Shown here piece after piece: positions 8,986 through 17,748 of a stretch of DNA of 64,000 nucleotides (its first letter is position 1; each line of letters opens with the position of its first letter). The stretch is from Flavobacterium endophyticum (GTDB lineage Bacteria; Bacteroidota; Bacteroidia; Flavobacteriales; Flavobacteriaceae), in the NCBI RefSeq assembly GCF_003634455.1, contig NZ_RBLC01000005.1, positions 186,001-250,000 on the forward strand. The letters are read 5' to 3'. A program made the translations under genes and the position numbers. The notes under the pieces are model-generated. The model saw nothing but the letters and a program-made list of their open reading frames with translations, searched no databases and had not been told where the DNA came from.

Positions 8986-9064
8986 TACTATCAATTTGTC
9001 ACAACAGCCAAAAAGGTACAGACAAAAGGATATTAAATAAACAATAACCATAAAATACTACAAC

Positions 9065-9967
9065 ATGAAAATCAAGACTACACTTATCAGCTTAGCACTG
9101 CTCCTTGCCACAGGAGGACAAGCCGAAGCCCAAAACGCAGCCAGCTCAAAAACACAGTATGCTGCCACTGGCGACAGAAAAATTGCCTACCGCTCTATCG
9201 GGAAAGGAACACCGATCATTCTCGTAAACCGTTTCAGAGGAACATTAGACACTTGGGATCCTTTATTCTTAGACAAGCTGGCAGAAAATTACAACGTCAT
9301 TACGTTTGACTATACCGGAATCGGTTCTTCAACAGGAACGCTTCCTACGGATATCCCGACCGTAGCAAAAGACATCAAAGACCTGTCCGATGCCTTGAAG
9401 CTTAAAAAAATCATCGTCCTAGGCTGGTCGTATGGCGGATTGGTAGCTCAGGCAGCCACGTTCCAATATCCCGAACTGGTTACGCATTCTATCTTAGTCG
9501 GCACAAACCCTCCCGGAAAAAACGAAATCCCCCTAGAACAAGTCTTCTTTGACCGGGCACTTAAACCGATCAACAGCTTTGATGACGAAATCGTCCTGTT
9601 CTTCGAGCCCAAATCCGAAAGCAGCAAAAAAGCCGCCCAGCTGTCGCACGACAGGATCTATAAAAGAATCGACGTTTCTAAAATTCCAGCCACACAAGAG
9701 GTCTTCGAACGCTATTTCAAAGGAGGCGCCGGATTTAGAGAAGACAAGCAAAACTTTAGGGAGCAATTGCAAACCACGCAGACCCCAATTCTGGTCATCT
9801 CAGGCGACCACGATATCAGCTTTGCCGTAGAAAACTGGTTCGCATTGCTTAGGGAATTGCCGACTACGCAAATGATTGTCTTCCCACACACTGGACACGC
9901 ACCACAGCACCAATACCCAGAACTCACCGCAAACTACATACACAATTTTATAACACTCAATAAATAA
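9065..9967 (+). CDS. Exported alpha/beta hydrolase
   Basis: 300 residues with a cleavable signal peptide (LISLALLLATGGQAEAQ). It has an alpha/beta hydrolase fold with nucleophile elbow GWSYGG (S122), a likely acid in SGDHDISF and histidine in HTGHAPQHQ near the C-terminus. The usual oxyanion-hole HG after strand 3 is replaced by NRFRGTLDTW, a form seen in peptidase-like and proline-iminopeptidase-like relatives. It should act in the periplasm or outside the cell on an ester, amide or similar small substrate; the substrate is not predictable. It is first of three consecutive hydrolase genes, 29 bases before the next, so it is probably co-transcribed. Confidence 0.88.
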   Translation: MKIKTTLISLALLLATGGQAEAQNAASSKTQYAATGDRKIAYRSIGKGTPIILVNRFRGTLDTWDPLFLDKLAENYNVITFDYTGIGSSTGTLPTDIPTVAKDIKDLSDALKLKKIIVLGWSYGGLVAQAATFQYPELVTHSILVGTNPPGKNEIPLEQVFFDRALKPINSFDDEIVLFFEPKSESSKKAAQLSHDRIYKRIDVSKIPATQEVFERYFKGGAGFREDKQNFREQLQTTQTPILVISGDHDISFAVENWFALLRELPTTQMIVFPHTGHAPQHQYPELTANYIHNFITLNK

Positions 9968-9996
9968 TAATTAATCAATTTAAAACCACCTTTATT

Positions 9997-11097
9997 ATGA
10001 AAACAACAACTTTTTTAAGACCAGCTACCGGATTGTTATTCTTGACTATCCTTACAGCATCCTGCTCAGACAATCCAAAAATTAGCGTAAGAACAGGAGA
10101 CGAAGCACAAGAAACAGCTTCAGAAGACGTAGAAATCCAAGATTATGCCACCGACCCGAACATCGACAGGGGCACCAAAGAATTCTTAAAAGTATTGAAC
10201 TCTGGCGGAACACCCCTAGAAAAACTATCTAAAGAAGATGCCAGAAACGTTTTAGTAAATGCCCAAGCAGGCGTCAAGGTAGACCTTTCGGGAATTGAAG
10301 AATCAGAAAAAACGATTACGAGCGACGGCCTTACCGTAAAACTAAACATCGTCCGTCCGCAAGGTAAGACTGGAAAGCTACCTGCCTTTATGTTCATCCA
10401 CGGCGGCGGATGGATACTCGGAGATTACCCAACGCACAAACGATTCGTAAGAGATCTAGTAGTAGCTTCAGGATATACGGCCGTTTTTGTAAACTACACC
10501 CCATCGCCAGAAGCTAAATACCCTACCGCCATCAATGAAATATATGCCGCTACCAAATGGGTAGCCGAGCACGGAGATGAAATCAACGTAGACGGAAAAA
10601 GACTTGCCATGGTCGGAAACAGTGCCGGCGGCAACATGGCAGCAGCCGTAACCCTGATGGCAAAAGAGAAAAACGGGCCTGAAATCAAATCGCAAGTACT
10701 CTTCTGGCCCGTGGCAGACACCAATTTTGAGACAACATCGTATAAAAAATTTGGGAAAGACCGCTTCCTAACCTCTTCTGTAATGCAATGGATGTTTGAC
10801 CAATACACTACAGATGCCGAAGCCCGCAAGAGCATCTATATCTCTCCGGCAAGTGCAGACGCGAAACACTTTAAGGGACTTCCTCCAACACTGATCCAAG
10901 TAGCAGAAAACGATATCCTGCGTGACGAAGGAGAAGCCTACGGAAGAAAACTAGACGAAGCCGGAGTGCAAGTAACCACCGTTCGCTATGACGGCATGAT
11001 TCACGACTTCGGACTCCTAAATGCCTTGGCAGAACTCCCAACCACAAAATCACTATTCATTCATGCCGGAGCCGAACTCCAAAAACACCTAAAATAA
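9997..11097 (+). CDS. Lipoprotein alpha/beta hydrolase, HSL family
   Basis: 366 residues. A lipoprotein signal ends at C23 (TILTASC). About 100 residues of linker follow, then a hormone-sensitive-lipase-type fold: HGGGW (residues 135-139, oxyanion hole), GNSAGG with nucleophile S209, acid in AENDILRDEGEAY and histidine in GMIHDFG. Family members hydrolyse short-chain or aryl esters. The lipid anchor places it on the outer or inner membrane facing the periplasm. It follows the exported hydrolase closely and is followed by a 12-bp hairpin. Substrate unknown. Confidence 0.9.
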   Translation: MKTTTFLRPATGLLFLTILTASCSDNPKISVRTGDEAQETASEDVEIQDYATDPNIDRGTKEFLKVLNSGGTPLEKLSKEDARNVLVNAQAGVKVDLSGIEESEKTITSDGLTVKLNIVRPQGKTGKLPAFMFIHGGGWILGDYPTHKRFVRDLVVASGYTAVFVNYTPSPEAKYPTAINEIYAATKWVAEHGDEINVDGKRLAMVGNSAGGNMAAAVTLMAKEKNGPEIKSQVLFWPVADTNFETTSYKKFGKDRFLTSSVMQWMFDQYTTDAEARKSIYISPASADAKHFKGLPPTLIQVAENDILRDEGEAYGRKLDEAGVQVTTVRYDGMIHDFGLLNALAELPTTKSLFIHAGAELQKHLK

Positions 11098-11107
11098 TCC
11101 AAACAAT

Positions 11108-11136
11108 GGCATGGCATCGAACCCCGATGCCATGCC
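11108..11136. other. Intergenic hairpin between hydrolase genes
   Basis: Perfect 12-bp stem GGCATGGCATCG / CGATGCCATGCC with a 5-base loop, 10 bases after the stop of the HSL-type hydrolase. No T-run follows, so it is either a weak terminator or a processing/stability element that separates the third hydrolase from the first two. Confidence 0.5.
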
Positions 11137-11175
11137 TATCCAAAACAAGAAATATTAAATTAAAATCATATTACA

Positions 11176-11961
11176 ATGGAAAATATCAAATCAAAAACAG
11201 TCGTATTTATTACCGGTGCCTTCGTTAGCCATACCGGATGGGACCAATGGAGAGCCTATTTTGAAAGCAAAGGCTATACCACCCTAGCACCAGCCTGGCC
11301 CCAAAAAGATGCCCCAGCCTCAACCTTGAGAGACAGGCAACCTAACGATACCGGATTGGCCAACCTAAGGTATTCCGAAGTGCTTGACCATTATGCCAAG
11401 ATCATCCAAGAACTGCCAGAAAAGCCTATCCTGATCGGACATTCGCTAGGCGGATTGACAGCCCAGCTATTATTGCAGCGCGGTATCGCAGCGGCAGCAG
11501 TAGCCATCCACTCCGCACCACCGCAAGGCGTACTCTCTTTTGAATTCTCTTTCTTAAAATCATTGTGGAAACCGCTAGGGCCGTTCAGCTCTACCAAAAA
11601 AACACACCTGATGAGCTTTAAGGAATGGCAATATGCCTTTACCAACGGACTATCCTATGCCGTACAGAAAGATGCCTACGAAAAGAACACGATTCCAGAA
11701 TCCAGAACCGTATTGAGAGATACCCTGACCAGCGTTTCCAGAATCGATTTCAGCAAGCCTCATGCCCCGCTTCTTTTTATTTCTGGCAACAAAGACCACA
11801 TCATGCCCGCATCGCTAAACTACAAGAACTATAAGAAATACAAGAACAACGGCTCGGTTACGAACTACAAGGAATTTGAAGGAAAGAACCACTTTGTGCT
11901 CGGACTCCCTACCTGGAAAGAAGAAGCAGACTACGCGCTTAACTGGATCCAAAAGAACTAA
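11176..11961 (+). CDS. Cytoplasmic alpha/beta hydrolase
   Basis: 261 residues without a signal peptide. It has oxyanion segment VFITGAFVSHTGWDQW, nucleophile elbow GHSLGG (S90), acid in SGNKDHIMP and histidine in GKNHFVLG near the C-terminus, so the triad is complete. It belongs to a different subfamily from its two upstream neighbours (serine aminopeptidase/haloperoxidase-like). The region to the previous gene is 78 bases and holds a hairpin. The start is the only plausible ATG, with an A-rich upstream region as is usual in this phylum. Substrate unknown. Confidence 0.87.
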   Translation: MENIKSKTVVFITGAFVSHTGWDQWRAYFESKGYTTLAPAWPQKDAPASTLRDRQPNDTGLANLRYSEVLDHYAKIIQELPEKPILIGHSLGGLTAQLLLQRGIAAAAVAIHSAPPQGVLSFEFSFLKSLWKPLGPFSSTKKTHLMSFKEWQYAFTNGLSYAVQKDAYEKNTIPESRTVLRDTLTSVSRIDFSKPHAPLLFISGNKDHIMPASLNYKNYKKYKNNGSVTNYKEFEGKNHFVLGLPTWKEEADYALNWIQKN

Positions 11962-12019
11962 GCATCACAACCTCAGCCTTTCAAGCAAAAGGCTTTCCTA
12001 AAAATAAAAGTTAAATGAG

Positions 12020-12050
12020 TTGCTTAATTATACCGATTGGTATATTTTTG
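12020..12050 (+). promoter_or_regulatory. Promoter and overlapping inverted repeat for thiolase gene
   Basis: TTG (12020-12022), 20-base spacer, TATTTTTG (12043-12050). An inverted repeat TATACC-GATT-GGTATA (12029-12044) overlaps the start of the -7 box and looks like an operator. This promoter rules out translation from the upstream ATG at 12015 and supports the start at 12075. Confidence 0.6.
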
Positions 12051-12074
12051 CGGCTCATTTATAGTTTCAAGAAT

Positions 12075-13247
12075 ATGAAAAATGTATATATCGCACTAGC
12101 TAAGAGAACGCCCATCGGAGGCTTTCTCGGCACGCTTTCCCATCTGTCTGCCATAGAATTGGGAACGCTTGCCATTGAAAACGTACTGCAAGAATCCAAC
12201 ATCCCAACCGATGCGGTCGACTCTGTCTATATGGGCAATGTATTGAGCGCCAATCTCGGACAATCTCCAGCCCGACAGGCCTCTAAATTTGCCGGAATTG
12301 CGGATGAAACCGATGCAACCACCATCAATAAAGTTTGCGCCTCTGGCATGAAAGCCGTCATGCTCGGAGCCCAGCAGATACAGCTTGGCATCGATACTGT
12401 CGTAGTTGCGGGCGGCATGGAAAGCATGAGCAATACGCCCCATTACATACAACAGCGCAAATGCAACAAGATGGGACACGGACAGTTGGTCGACGGACTG
12501 CTGAAAGACGGACTGACCGATGTCTATAATAACTTTCATATGGGAAATGCGGCAGAAATCTGTGCCCGCGAATACGGCCTGACCCGCGAAGCGCAAGATG
12601 CCTTTGCTGTAGCTTCTTATGAAAAGGCCGCAAAGGCGACCAAAAACGGCAAGTTCAAAAACGAGATTATTCCGATTTCCATAGCCCAAAAGAGCGGCAC
12701 GTCCCTAATTTCTGAAGACGAGGATATTTTTAAGATCATCCCCGAAAAAGTACCGACCCTAAAACCGTCGTTTGAAGAAGGCGGCACCATCACTGCGGCT
12801 AATGCCAGCAACCTGAATGATGGCGCTGCAGCGCTGCTGCTTGTTTCTGAAGAAGCTTTAGAGAAATACGGCCTTACTCCGCTAGCCAAGATTATCGGCT
12901 ATGCAGATGCGGCACAGGCTCCAGAATGGTTTACCACCTCCCCTTCTATTGCCATCCCAAAAGCCCTGAAACAAGCAGGTCTTGCGCTGGAAGCTATTGA
13001 TTATTTTGAGATCAACGAAGCTTATTCAGCAGTTATTTTAGCCAACCAGAAAATCTTAGGCATTGCCCCTGAAAAAGTCAATGTATATGGCGGCGGCGTT
13101 GCCATGGGGCATCCTATCGGAGCCTCTGGTGCGAGAATTATTGCTACCCTTATTTCTGTACTGCACCAAGAAAACGGAAAATTTGGCGTAGCAGCCATCT
13201 GCAACGGCGGCGGCGGCGCATCGGCTATCGTGCTCGAAAAAATATAA
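12075..13247 (+). CDS. Acetyl-CoA C-acyltransferase (thiolase)
   Basis: 390 residues from MKNVYIALAKRTPIGGF, the normal length for biosynthetic/degradative thiolases. An in-frame ATG 60 bases upstream lies before the promoter and is rejected. Motifs: acyl-accepting C88 in NKVCASGMKAV; the EINEAYS segment; GGGVAMGHPIGASGARI with the catalytic histidine; and CNGGGGASA near the end with the second active cysteine. It condenses or cleaves acetoacetyl-CoA or longer 3-ketoacyl-CoA (EC 2.3.1.9 or 2.3.1.16). It has its own promoter, so it need not belong to the hydrolase group, and no beta-oxidation partner genes adjoin it. Confidence 0.95.
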   Translation: MKNVYIALAKRTPIGGFLGTLSHLSAIELGTLAIENVLQESNIPTDAVDSVYMGNVLSANLGQSPARQASKFAGIADETDATTINKVCASGMKAVMLGAQQIQLGIDTVVVAGGMESMSNTPHYIQQRKCNKMGHGQLVDGLLKDGLTDVYNNFHMGNAAEICAREYGLTREAQDAFAVASYEKAAKATKNGKFKNEIIPISIAQKSGTSLISEDEDIFKIIPEKVPTLKPSFEEGGTITAANASNLNDGAAALLLVSEEALEKYGLTPLAKIIGYADAAQAPEWFTTSPSIAIPKALKQAGLALEAIDYFEINEAYSAVILANQKILGIAPEKVNVYGGGVAMGHPIGASGARIIATLISVLHQENGKFGVAAICNGGGGASAIVLEKI

Positions 13248-13290
13248 GGCGGATTTTCAAGCAATAGAGCCCGAAATAGAATCAAGAACT

Positions 13291-13340
13291 TTTGAGCAGG
13301 AATAAGGCAATACACTAGCATTGTCTTATTCCTGCTCAAA
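13291..13340. terminator. Bidirectional terminator between convergent genes
   Basis: A 21-bp stem (16 perfect pairs from TTTGAGCAGGAATAAG, then five more with one G-U) with an 8-base loop. The right arm includes the last codons and stop of the minus-strand lipoprotein gene. A-rich flanks give T-runs on both strands. Confidence 0.75.
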
Positions 13341-14048
13341 CTTTTTCAACGTTCCGTCGGTGCCAAACTCAATAGCATAACGCTCGCGGCTGCCGTTGAT
13401 GCTCGACGGAAACCAGCGCATGCGGTTGTCCCAAACCGAAACATACACGCTTGTCGTCGGCTTTGCCCCTTCCACCTGCGCCGCCTTTTCATTATACGTC
13501 TTGGCAATAGCGGCCACGGTAGCAAAGCGCACGCTGCTTAGCGGAACCATCCTGCTCTGTATATTGTCCCTTACCGATAACAGCTTCGGGCTCGGCTCAG
13601 ACCATTGCCCTTTTTTATATTCATAGCTGTCTACATACTTCGGATTCTCAGGGTGCTGGAGCATCACATGGATGCTGCCTTCGTTATAAAAATGAATCGT
13701 GGCATAAATAAAGATATCTTTTCCTGCATACTGCGGCAGCTTCTTTAATGCCACTTCCGCCTCATTTAACTTGCCTTCATCCATCAGGAAATTAATATCC
13801 CTGCCCTCTTTATGATGCACTGTATGAGTCGTCGTATGCGTTTCTACCATAGTAGTGACCTGCTGCTCGATCTGCTTTATCTGCTCTTCAACAGCCGCCT
13901 CATACGGACTTGAATGTGGCGGCACTGCGGCTGGCGGCACCACCGTTTCTTTCACGGCAGGATGAAATGTATCTTCGATGCTTTTTGAAAACTGTTGGCA
14001 GCCCATACAAAAGGAGCCGCACAAGAGTAAGGTTAATGCTTTTTTCAT
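13326..14048 (-). CDS. Predicted lipoprotein of unknown function
   Basis: 240 residues. The signal segment MKKALTLLLCGSFCMGC carries a lipobox ending at C17. A proline-rich linker and an acidic/glutamine helical stretch (EAAVEEQIKQIEQQVTTMVE) follow, then a mixed domain with FIYATIHFYNEGSIHVMLQHPENPKYVDSYEYKKGQW, which reads like a beta-rich fold. No domain was recognised. It is last in a same-strand run of six genes and starts 5 bases after the stop of the membrane protein gene above it, so operon membership is likely. Its coding end forms one arm of the terminator. Confidence 0.8.
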   Translation of the reverse strand: MKKALTLLLCGSFCMGCQQFSKSIEDTFHPAVKETVVPPAAVPPHSSPYEAAVEEQIKQIEQQVTTMVETHTTTHTVHHKEGRDINFLMDEGKLNEAEVALKKLPQYAGKDIFIYATIHFYNEGSIHVMLQHPENPKYVDSYEYKKGQWSEPSPKLLSVRDNIQSRMVPLSSVRFATVAAIAKTYNEKAAQVEGAKPTTSVYVSVWDNRMRWFPSSINGSRERYAIEFGTDGTLKKFEQE

Positions 14049-14053
14049 ACTGT

Positions 14054-15037
14054 CTAGCTTATTTCTTCCAGATCCGCCTCAAACGCAATACGGTCTGGAT
14101 GGTCCTTGAGATAAAAAATGACTGCCGTTTCCTGCTTGGCACTGTTTAGGTCGAGCAGGTCGACGATTTTTTTGATTTCTGCCCTCCGGGTCCGTTTCAG
14201 GTGGTCGGTAAATTCTAGCTGGAAGCGTACCATCGGCTGCTCGTTGATGTACGTTCCGGTCTGGCTTGCACTGATAAGCCTTGCGGTAGTGCGTATGCCC
14301 TTGTACTTGATCAGCACCGCCTCGTCTAGCCTTTTGCCGCCGATGCGGTTAAAAATCAGCCGCAGCAAGCCCCTGTAAAACAAAAGCACGGCCGGACAGA
14401 TAATCAGGGGATGCCAGAACGCCATAAAGCGCCAGCCCATCCCTATATTTTCTGTCTGATACGAATAGACGTAATACCCAACCACCAAGACGACTACTGC
14501 GATCCAGCCCAAAAACACAAGCAGAATGCCCAGCGGACGTATCGTGGCCTCTGAACTGGCAAATGTAAAATACGGAACGTGCTTTATCTCCCTATCAATG
14601 AGCACCTCTACCTTTTTGCCTGCTTCAAAACGGCGCTCCGATGGCCTTGCATCGTTTACAACCGTCTTTTGTATGATTTCAGAATCTGCCAGGTTCTTGA
14701 ATGCCAGACGAAGCTCGTAGGTATCGTACCGGCTGCCGTCTTTAGAAATCTTTACGGCCGACCTGATTTCTGCCAGCCGCAGTATTCCATGCGCTTTCAA
14801 GCGTTCGATATTCCGTTTTGCAATAAAATTAGACAGTACCCATTTCTTAAAATAGCCGGCCAGAAGCAGCAGCCACAAGACAACAGATACGGCCAAAAGG
14901 CCCAATGCCACCCACGGACTTGTACTGCCCAGCTCAGGCGAGTCTTCGCTCTTGATGTTGTAATACAAGAGCATTGGGAAAGGAATAGCGTAGAACAGCA
15001 TGAACAGTATCCAAAATAATCCAAAACCTCGTTTCAT
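14054..15037 (-). CDS. Multi-pass membrane protein with two DUF3592-like modules
   Basis: 327 residues. Hydrophobic segments lie near the N-terminus (FWILFMLFYAIPFPMLLYY), at WVALGLLAVSVVLWLLLLAGYF, and in a central pair (LGILLVFLGWIAVVVLVVGYY and HPLIICPAVLLFYRGLL). Two soluble parts resemble each other: residues about 85-150, and a C-terminal one reading ISASQTGTYINEQPMVRFQLEF...VIFYLKDHPDRIAFE. That is the pattern of DUF3592-type domains (variation, TGTYxN, conserved DP/HPDR end). Internal duplication is inferred by eye. It has no known catalytic residues. It is fifth of six genes in the unexplained minus-strand block. Confidence 0.78.
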   Translation of the reverse strand: MKRGFGLFWILFMLFYAIPFPMLLYYNIKSEDSPELGSTSPWVALGLLAVSVVLWLLLLAGYFKKWVLSNFIAKRNIERLKAHGILRLAEIRSAVKISKDGSRYDTYELRLAFKNLADSEIIQKTVVNDARPSERRFEAGKKVEVLIDREIKHVPYFTFASSEATIRPLGILLVFLGWIAVVVLVVGYYVYSYQTENIGMGWRFMAFWHPLIICPAVLLFYRGLLRLIFNRIGGKRLDEAVLIKYKGIRTTARLISASQTGTYINEQPMVRFQLEFTDHLKRTRRAEIKKIVDLLDLNSAKQETAVIFYLKDHPDRIAFEADLEEIS

Positions 15038-15083
15038 TTCTATTGTGTTTTAGTAGTTGTTTTGCGACATCCGAAGTATCAAA

Positions 15084-15578
15084 TTATGCATTTCTGACAA
15101 AATCCAAGATAGGTCCCAATACTTCCTCTATATAAGCTACTTCCCTCTCGCGGCTCTTTTTGCTGTCGGTAAAAGTATCGCTGATGCTATAGTTCTTTAA
15201 GAACTGTTTCCCTTTCCTGCCGATGACATAGTGCATGGCACCGCATTCCCAAGAATTGATGATGAGCATTTCTTCAAATCCCATCAGCCGTTTCTTATAA
15301 AACGGCGCATTGATCTTATAGATGCTGGCCGTCTCCTTATCAAACAAGAACGTTACGTTTAGGTGGAACAGAAAATCATATAAGGCATACACCACCATGC
15401 AACCGCCAAGCACATAGCCTACGCATTGCAAGTCATAGCCGATTATAGCTCTTAGAAAAGGCAGGCTGCCAAACAGCAGCAAAGCCAAAAGGCTGAACAG
15501 CCGTATCTTGCCCTTATAGCCAAAATAAGGCTTTATGCTGAGCTGGGAAGGCGTTAGTGTTAGTTGGTATCGATTCAT
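15084..15578 (-). CDS. Two-helix membrane protein with PH-like tail
   Basis: 164 residues. Two adjacent helices (IRLFSLLALLLFGSLPFLRAIIG and VGYVLGGCMVVYALYDFLF) are followed by a beta-rich tail with DKETASIYKINAPFYKKRLMGFEEML and HYVIGRKG. The layout (two helices, then a strand hairpin with a D-x-x-x-x-x-I turn) resembles bacterial PH-like/YcxB-type proteins and also the gene at 17188-17661 in the same block. Function unknown. Spacing to its neighbours is 46 and 42 bases, compatible with one transcript. Confidence 0.72.
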   Translation of the reverse strand: MNRYQLTLTPSQLSIKPYFGYKGKIRLFSLLALLLFGSLPFLRAIIGYDLQCVGYVLGGCMVVYALYDFLFHLNVTFLFDKETASIYKINAPFYKKRLMGFEEMLIINSWECGAMHYVIGRKGKQFLKNYSISDTFTDSKKSREREVAYIEEVLGPILDFVRNA

Positions 15579-15620
15579 ATACTGTAGATGTGTAGCACGT
15601 TTCTATGCTGTGTCAAGCGA

Positions 15621-17141
15621 TCATTTAGTATCGGTAGGCTCAAAGTCGGAGATTTCAGAATACTTGGTCTTGGTAACCACATTGCCTTTCAAATCCATCA
15701 GGCCCTGCCGCTGCGCGTCATAGCCTTCGCAACTGCTGCACGGCTCGCCGAATCGGACCAATGCGAATTGGTACGCCAAAAACTTGGTATCCTGATGCTT
15801 GGCAAGGTCGATTGTTATTTTGGCCGTCGAGCCCGCAAAAGCTACAGGTTCTCCGTATCCATTCGTCTCAAGAAACAAGCCGTTGCCTAAATCCAAAAGA
15901 TGGGCATCCGTAAAAGATCCCAGCGTTTTTCCTTTAGTCGTGATTCTTCTCATCTGGGAATTGTCTAAGGGAACTGCCCAAAGCTGGCTGCCGTCAATCA
16001 GCCTCAAGTACTTCCAATTGAAATCCAATACAAAAGTTCCTTTGGTGTTGATCAGCCCATAGCGCGGCCAGCCGTCATCCGTATCATCAATTTCTGATAC
16101 GACCGCCATGCCATAGCGGAACTGTTCTGCGGTAGCAAACTGCGGCTTGACGACTTCCTTCCCTTGGGTATTGATATAGCCATACGCCGGATATGCCTCT
16201 CTTAAATCTGCTGTCGATTTGTAGACCATGACTTTAGCCAGGCCGTCAGTAAAGTCCCAAATCTCGTCATATACAGGAGGCGTCAGTATCTTTCCTTCCG
16301 TAGTAATTATTCCGTACCGTACCGCAGCATAGGGCTCTAACTTAGATAGAGAATATATTGCCAGTCCTTCCGAAAAATCAGATTCGATATCATAATCGGC
16401 AGCAGTAACCCTTTCCCCTTTTTTATTGATGGCCCAGCAGGCCATGCCTTTCCTATTCGTATTCTGATCTTTCTTTTCAAACACTCGGGCACGTCCGCTT
16501 TTAAAAGAACGAGCGCTCTCGTATTGGAACCCTATGACCTCTTCGCCTTGGGTATTGATATAGCCGTAACGTCCTTTTTTTTGGACTGCGGCATATCCTT
16601 CCGAGAAAGCCTCGGCCTTTTCATATACGGCCGGAATTATAATCTTGCCCGTCGTATCGATATAGCCCCAACGGCCTTTGATTTCTACAGCTGCCCTGCC
16701 CTCGCTGAGCGGCAAGGCTTTGTCAAACTGAACCGGAATGGCCAATACGCCAGCGGCATTGCAGTAGCCCCATTGGCCGTCGGCATTGCCTGCACCCTGC
16801 TCTCCTGCAGGCGGCCCCAATTGGATATAGATAGAAGAGTTTTCGATTGAATCGGATGCCTTTCCAGGGTCGACAGCTAGTTTCGGCATGGGCGGATCGA
16901 TGAGCGCAGGATTCGATTTTCCGATATTGACCGGAATAAGATTGTCGCCCCAAGTACCGCTGTCGTCAATACTACCATAGGCGCCCACATCATCATAAAT
17001 AACGGGAACGACTTCTTTGCCAGAAGTATTGATATAGCCATATTTATCATTCAGCCGGACTTGCGCCAGATATTTTTTTTCTTGCGCAGACCCGAGAGCA
17101 TGAAAGGCGATCGCTACTAAAAACAGTTTCAACTTCATCAT
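15621..17141 (-). CDS. Exported WG-repeat protein
   Basis: 506 residues with signal peptide (KLKLFLVAIAFHALGSAQ). The mature part is a series of WG (KWG-type) repeats of about 50 residues, seen as YGYINTSGKEVVPVIYDD, WGYCNAAGVLAIPVQFDKA, WGYIDTTGKIIIPAVYEKA, YGYINTQGEEVIGFQYESA, YGIITTEGKILTPPVYDEI, YGYINTQGKEVVKPQFATA and later weaker copies. WG repeats are a common Bacteroidota periplasmic or surface fold with binding roles; no enzyme is implied. It is the only clearly exported repeat protein in the block and could be its extracytoplasmic arm. A CSSCEGYDAQRQ segment near the end has two close cysteines. Confidence 0.88.
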   Translation of the reverse strand: MMKLKLFLVAIAFHALGSAQEKKYLAQVRLNDKYGYINTSGKEVVPVIYDDVGAYGSIDDSGTWGDNLIPVNIGKSNPALIDPPMPKLAVDPGKASDSIENSSIYIQLGPPAGEQGAGNADGQWGYCNAAGVLAIPVQFDKALPLSEGRAAVEIKGRWGYIDTTGKIIIPAVYEKAEAFSEGYAAVQKKGRYGYINTQGEEVIGFQYESARSFKSGRARVFEKKDQNTNRKGMACWAINKKGERVTAADYDIESDFSEGLAIYSLSKLEPYAAVRYGIITTEGKILTPPVYDEIWDFTDGLAKVMVYKSTADLREAYPAYGYINTQGKEVVKPQFATAEQFRYGMAVVSEIDDTDDGWPRYGLINTKGTFVLDFNWKYLRLIDGSQLWAVPLDNSQMRRITTKGKTLGSFTDAHLLDLGNGLFLETNGYGEPVAFAGSTAKITIDLAKHQDTKFLAYQFALVRFGEPCSSCEGYDAQRQGLMDLKGNVVTKTKYSEISDFEPTDTK

Positions 17142-17187
17142 GACACCTAATTAAAAGAGTTATACCAAGTTCAATACGACAAGCCCA

Positions 17188-17661
17188 CTATCGGGCATCA
17201 AAACCCATAATGCTGCTGGTTTCATTGATAGCGTCCTGTACAGGCCGTGTGCTGAACAATCCGACCACTATCGGCACCCGCTTCTCACGGCCTTCTTGAT
17301 TGAAGATGAAGAAAGCAGTACTGTCCATGGTGAGAAAGAGGTACTTTCCGGTAAGCACATAAAACTGCTCAAAATCATCATAGCGGTAGACCGCTTCGGC
17401 ATTCAGCAGGTTATTTTTGTGGGTAATCGTCCTTGCCGTTGTGTCGATGACCAGCCTTTTTGTCGTTTTTAACAAGTTGACCAAGGCAAAAAACACAAAA
17501 ATCAGGGCGCCCCAGAGACCGATTTTCTTCTCTGGAGGCACTATAAAATAAACCGTAATGCCTATTGCCAAGCATGCGATAGCACGCACAATAGCGATAG
17601 GCCTGCTTGTCTTCAGGTGGAAACGGTTTCCTTCTTGTATAAAATACTTGTAGTTGCTCAT
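17188..17661 (-). CDS. Two-helix membrane protein with PH-like tail (paralogue type)
   Basis: The start at 17661 (MSNYKYFIQEGNRFHLK) is chosen because the 28 upstream codons have no hydrophobic or domain character. 157 residues. Two helices (PIAIVRAIACLAIGITVYFIV and LWGALIFVFFALVNLL) precede a beta-rich tail (VIDTTARTITHKNNLL, YDDFEQFYVLTGKYLFLTMD). The DTTARTI turn followed by YDDFEQF is typical of bacterial PH-like membrane proteins. It has the same architecture as 15084-15578, so the block carries two such genes. Function unknown. Confidence 0.72.
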   Translation of the reverse strand: MSNYKYFIQEGNRFHLKTSRPIAIVRAIACLAIGITVYFIVPPEKKIGLWGALIFVFFALVNLLKTTKRLVIDTTARTITHKNNLLNAEAVYRYDDFEQFYVLTGKYLFLTMDSTAFFIFNQEGREKRVPIVVGLFSTRPVQDAINETSSIMGFDAR

Positions 17662-17748
17662 TCCGATTGTTTTTAGTCCCTGCTGCCCTAAAAAGGGCAG
17701 CCCAAGACAGTTATTCTCTTTGTTCTGCGTTTCCTGCCGGAGCACGAA

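Noticed and set aside
12096..12689. 197-codon minus-strand frame
   Set aside because: Antisense to the thiolase gene; arises from its codon bias.
14579..15019. 146-codon plus-strand frame
   Set aside because: Antisense to the DUF3592-like membrane protein gene; no recognisable protein.
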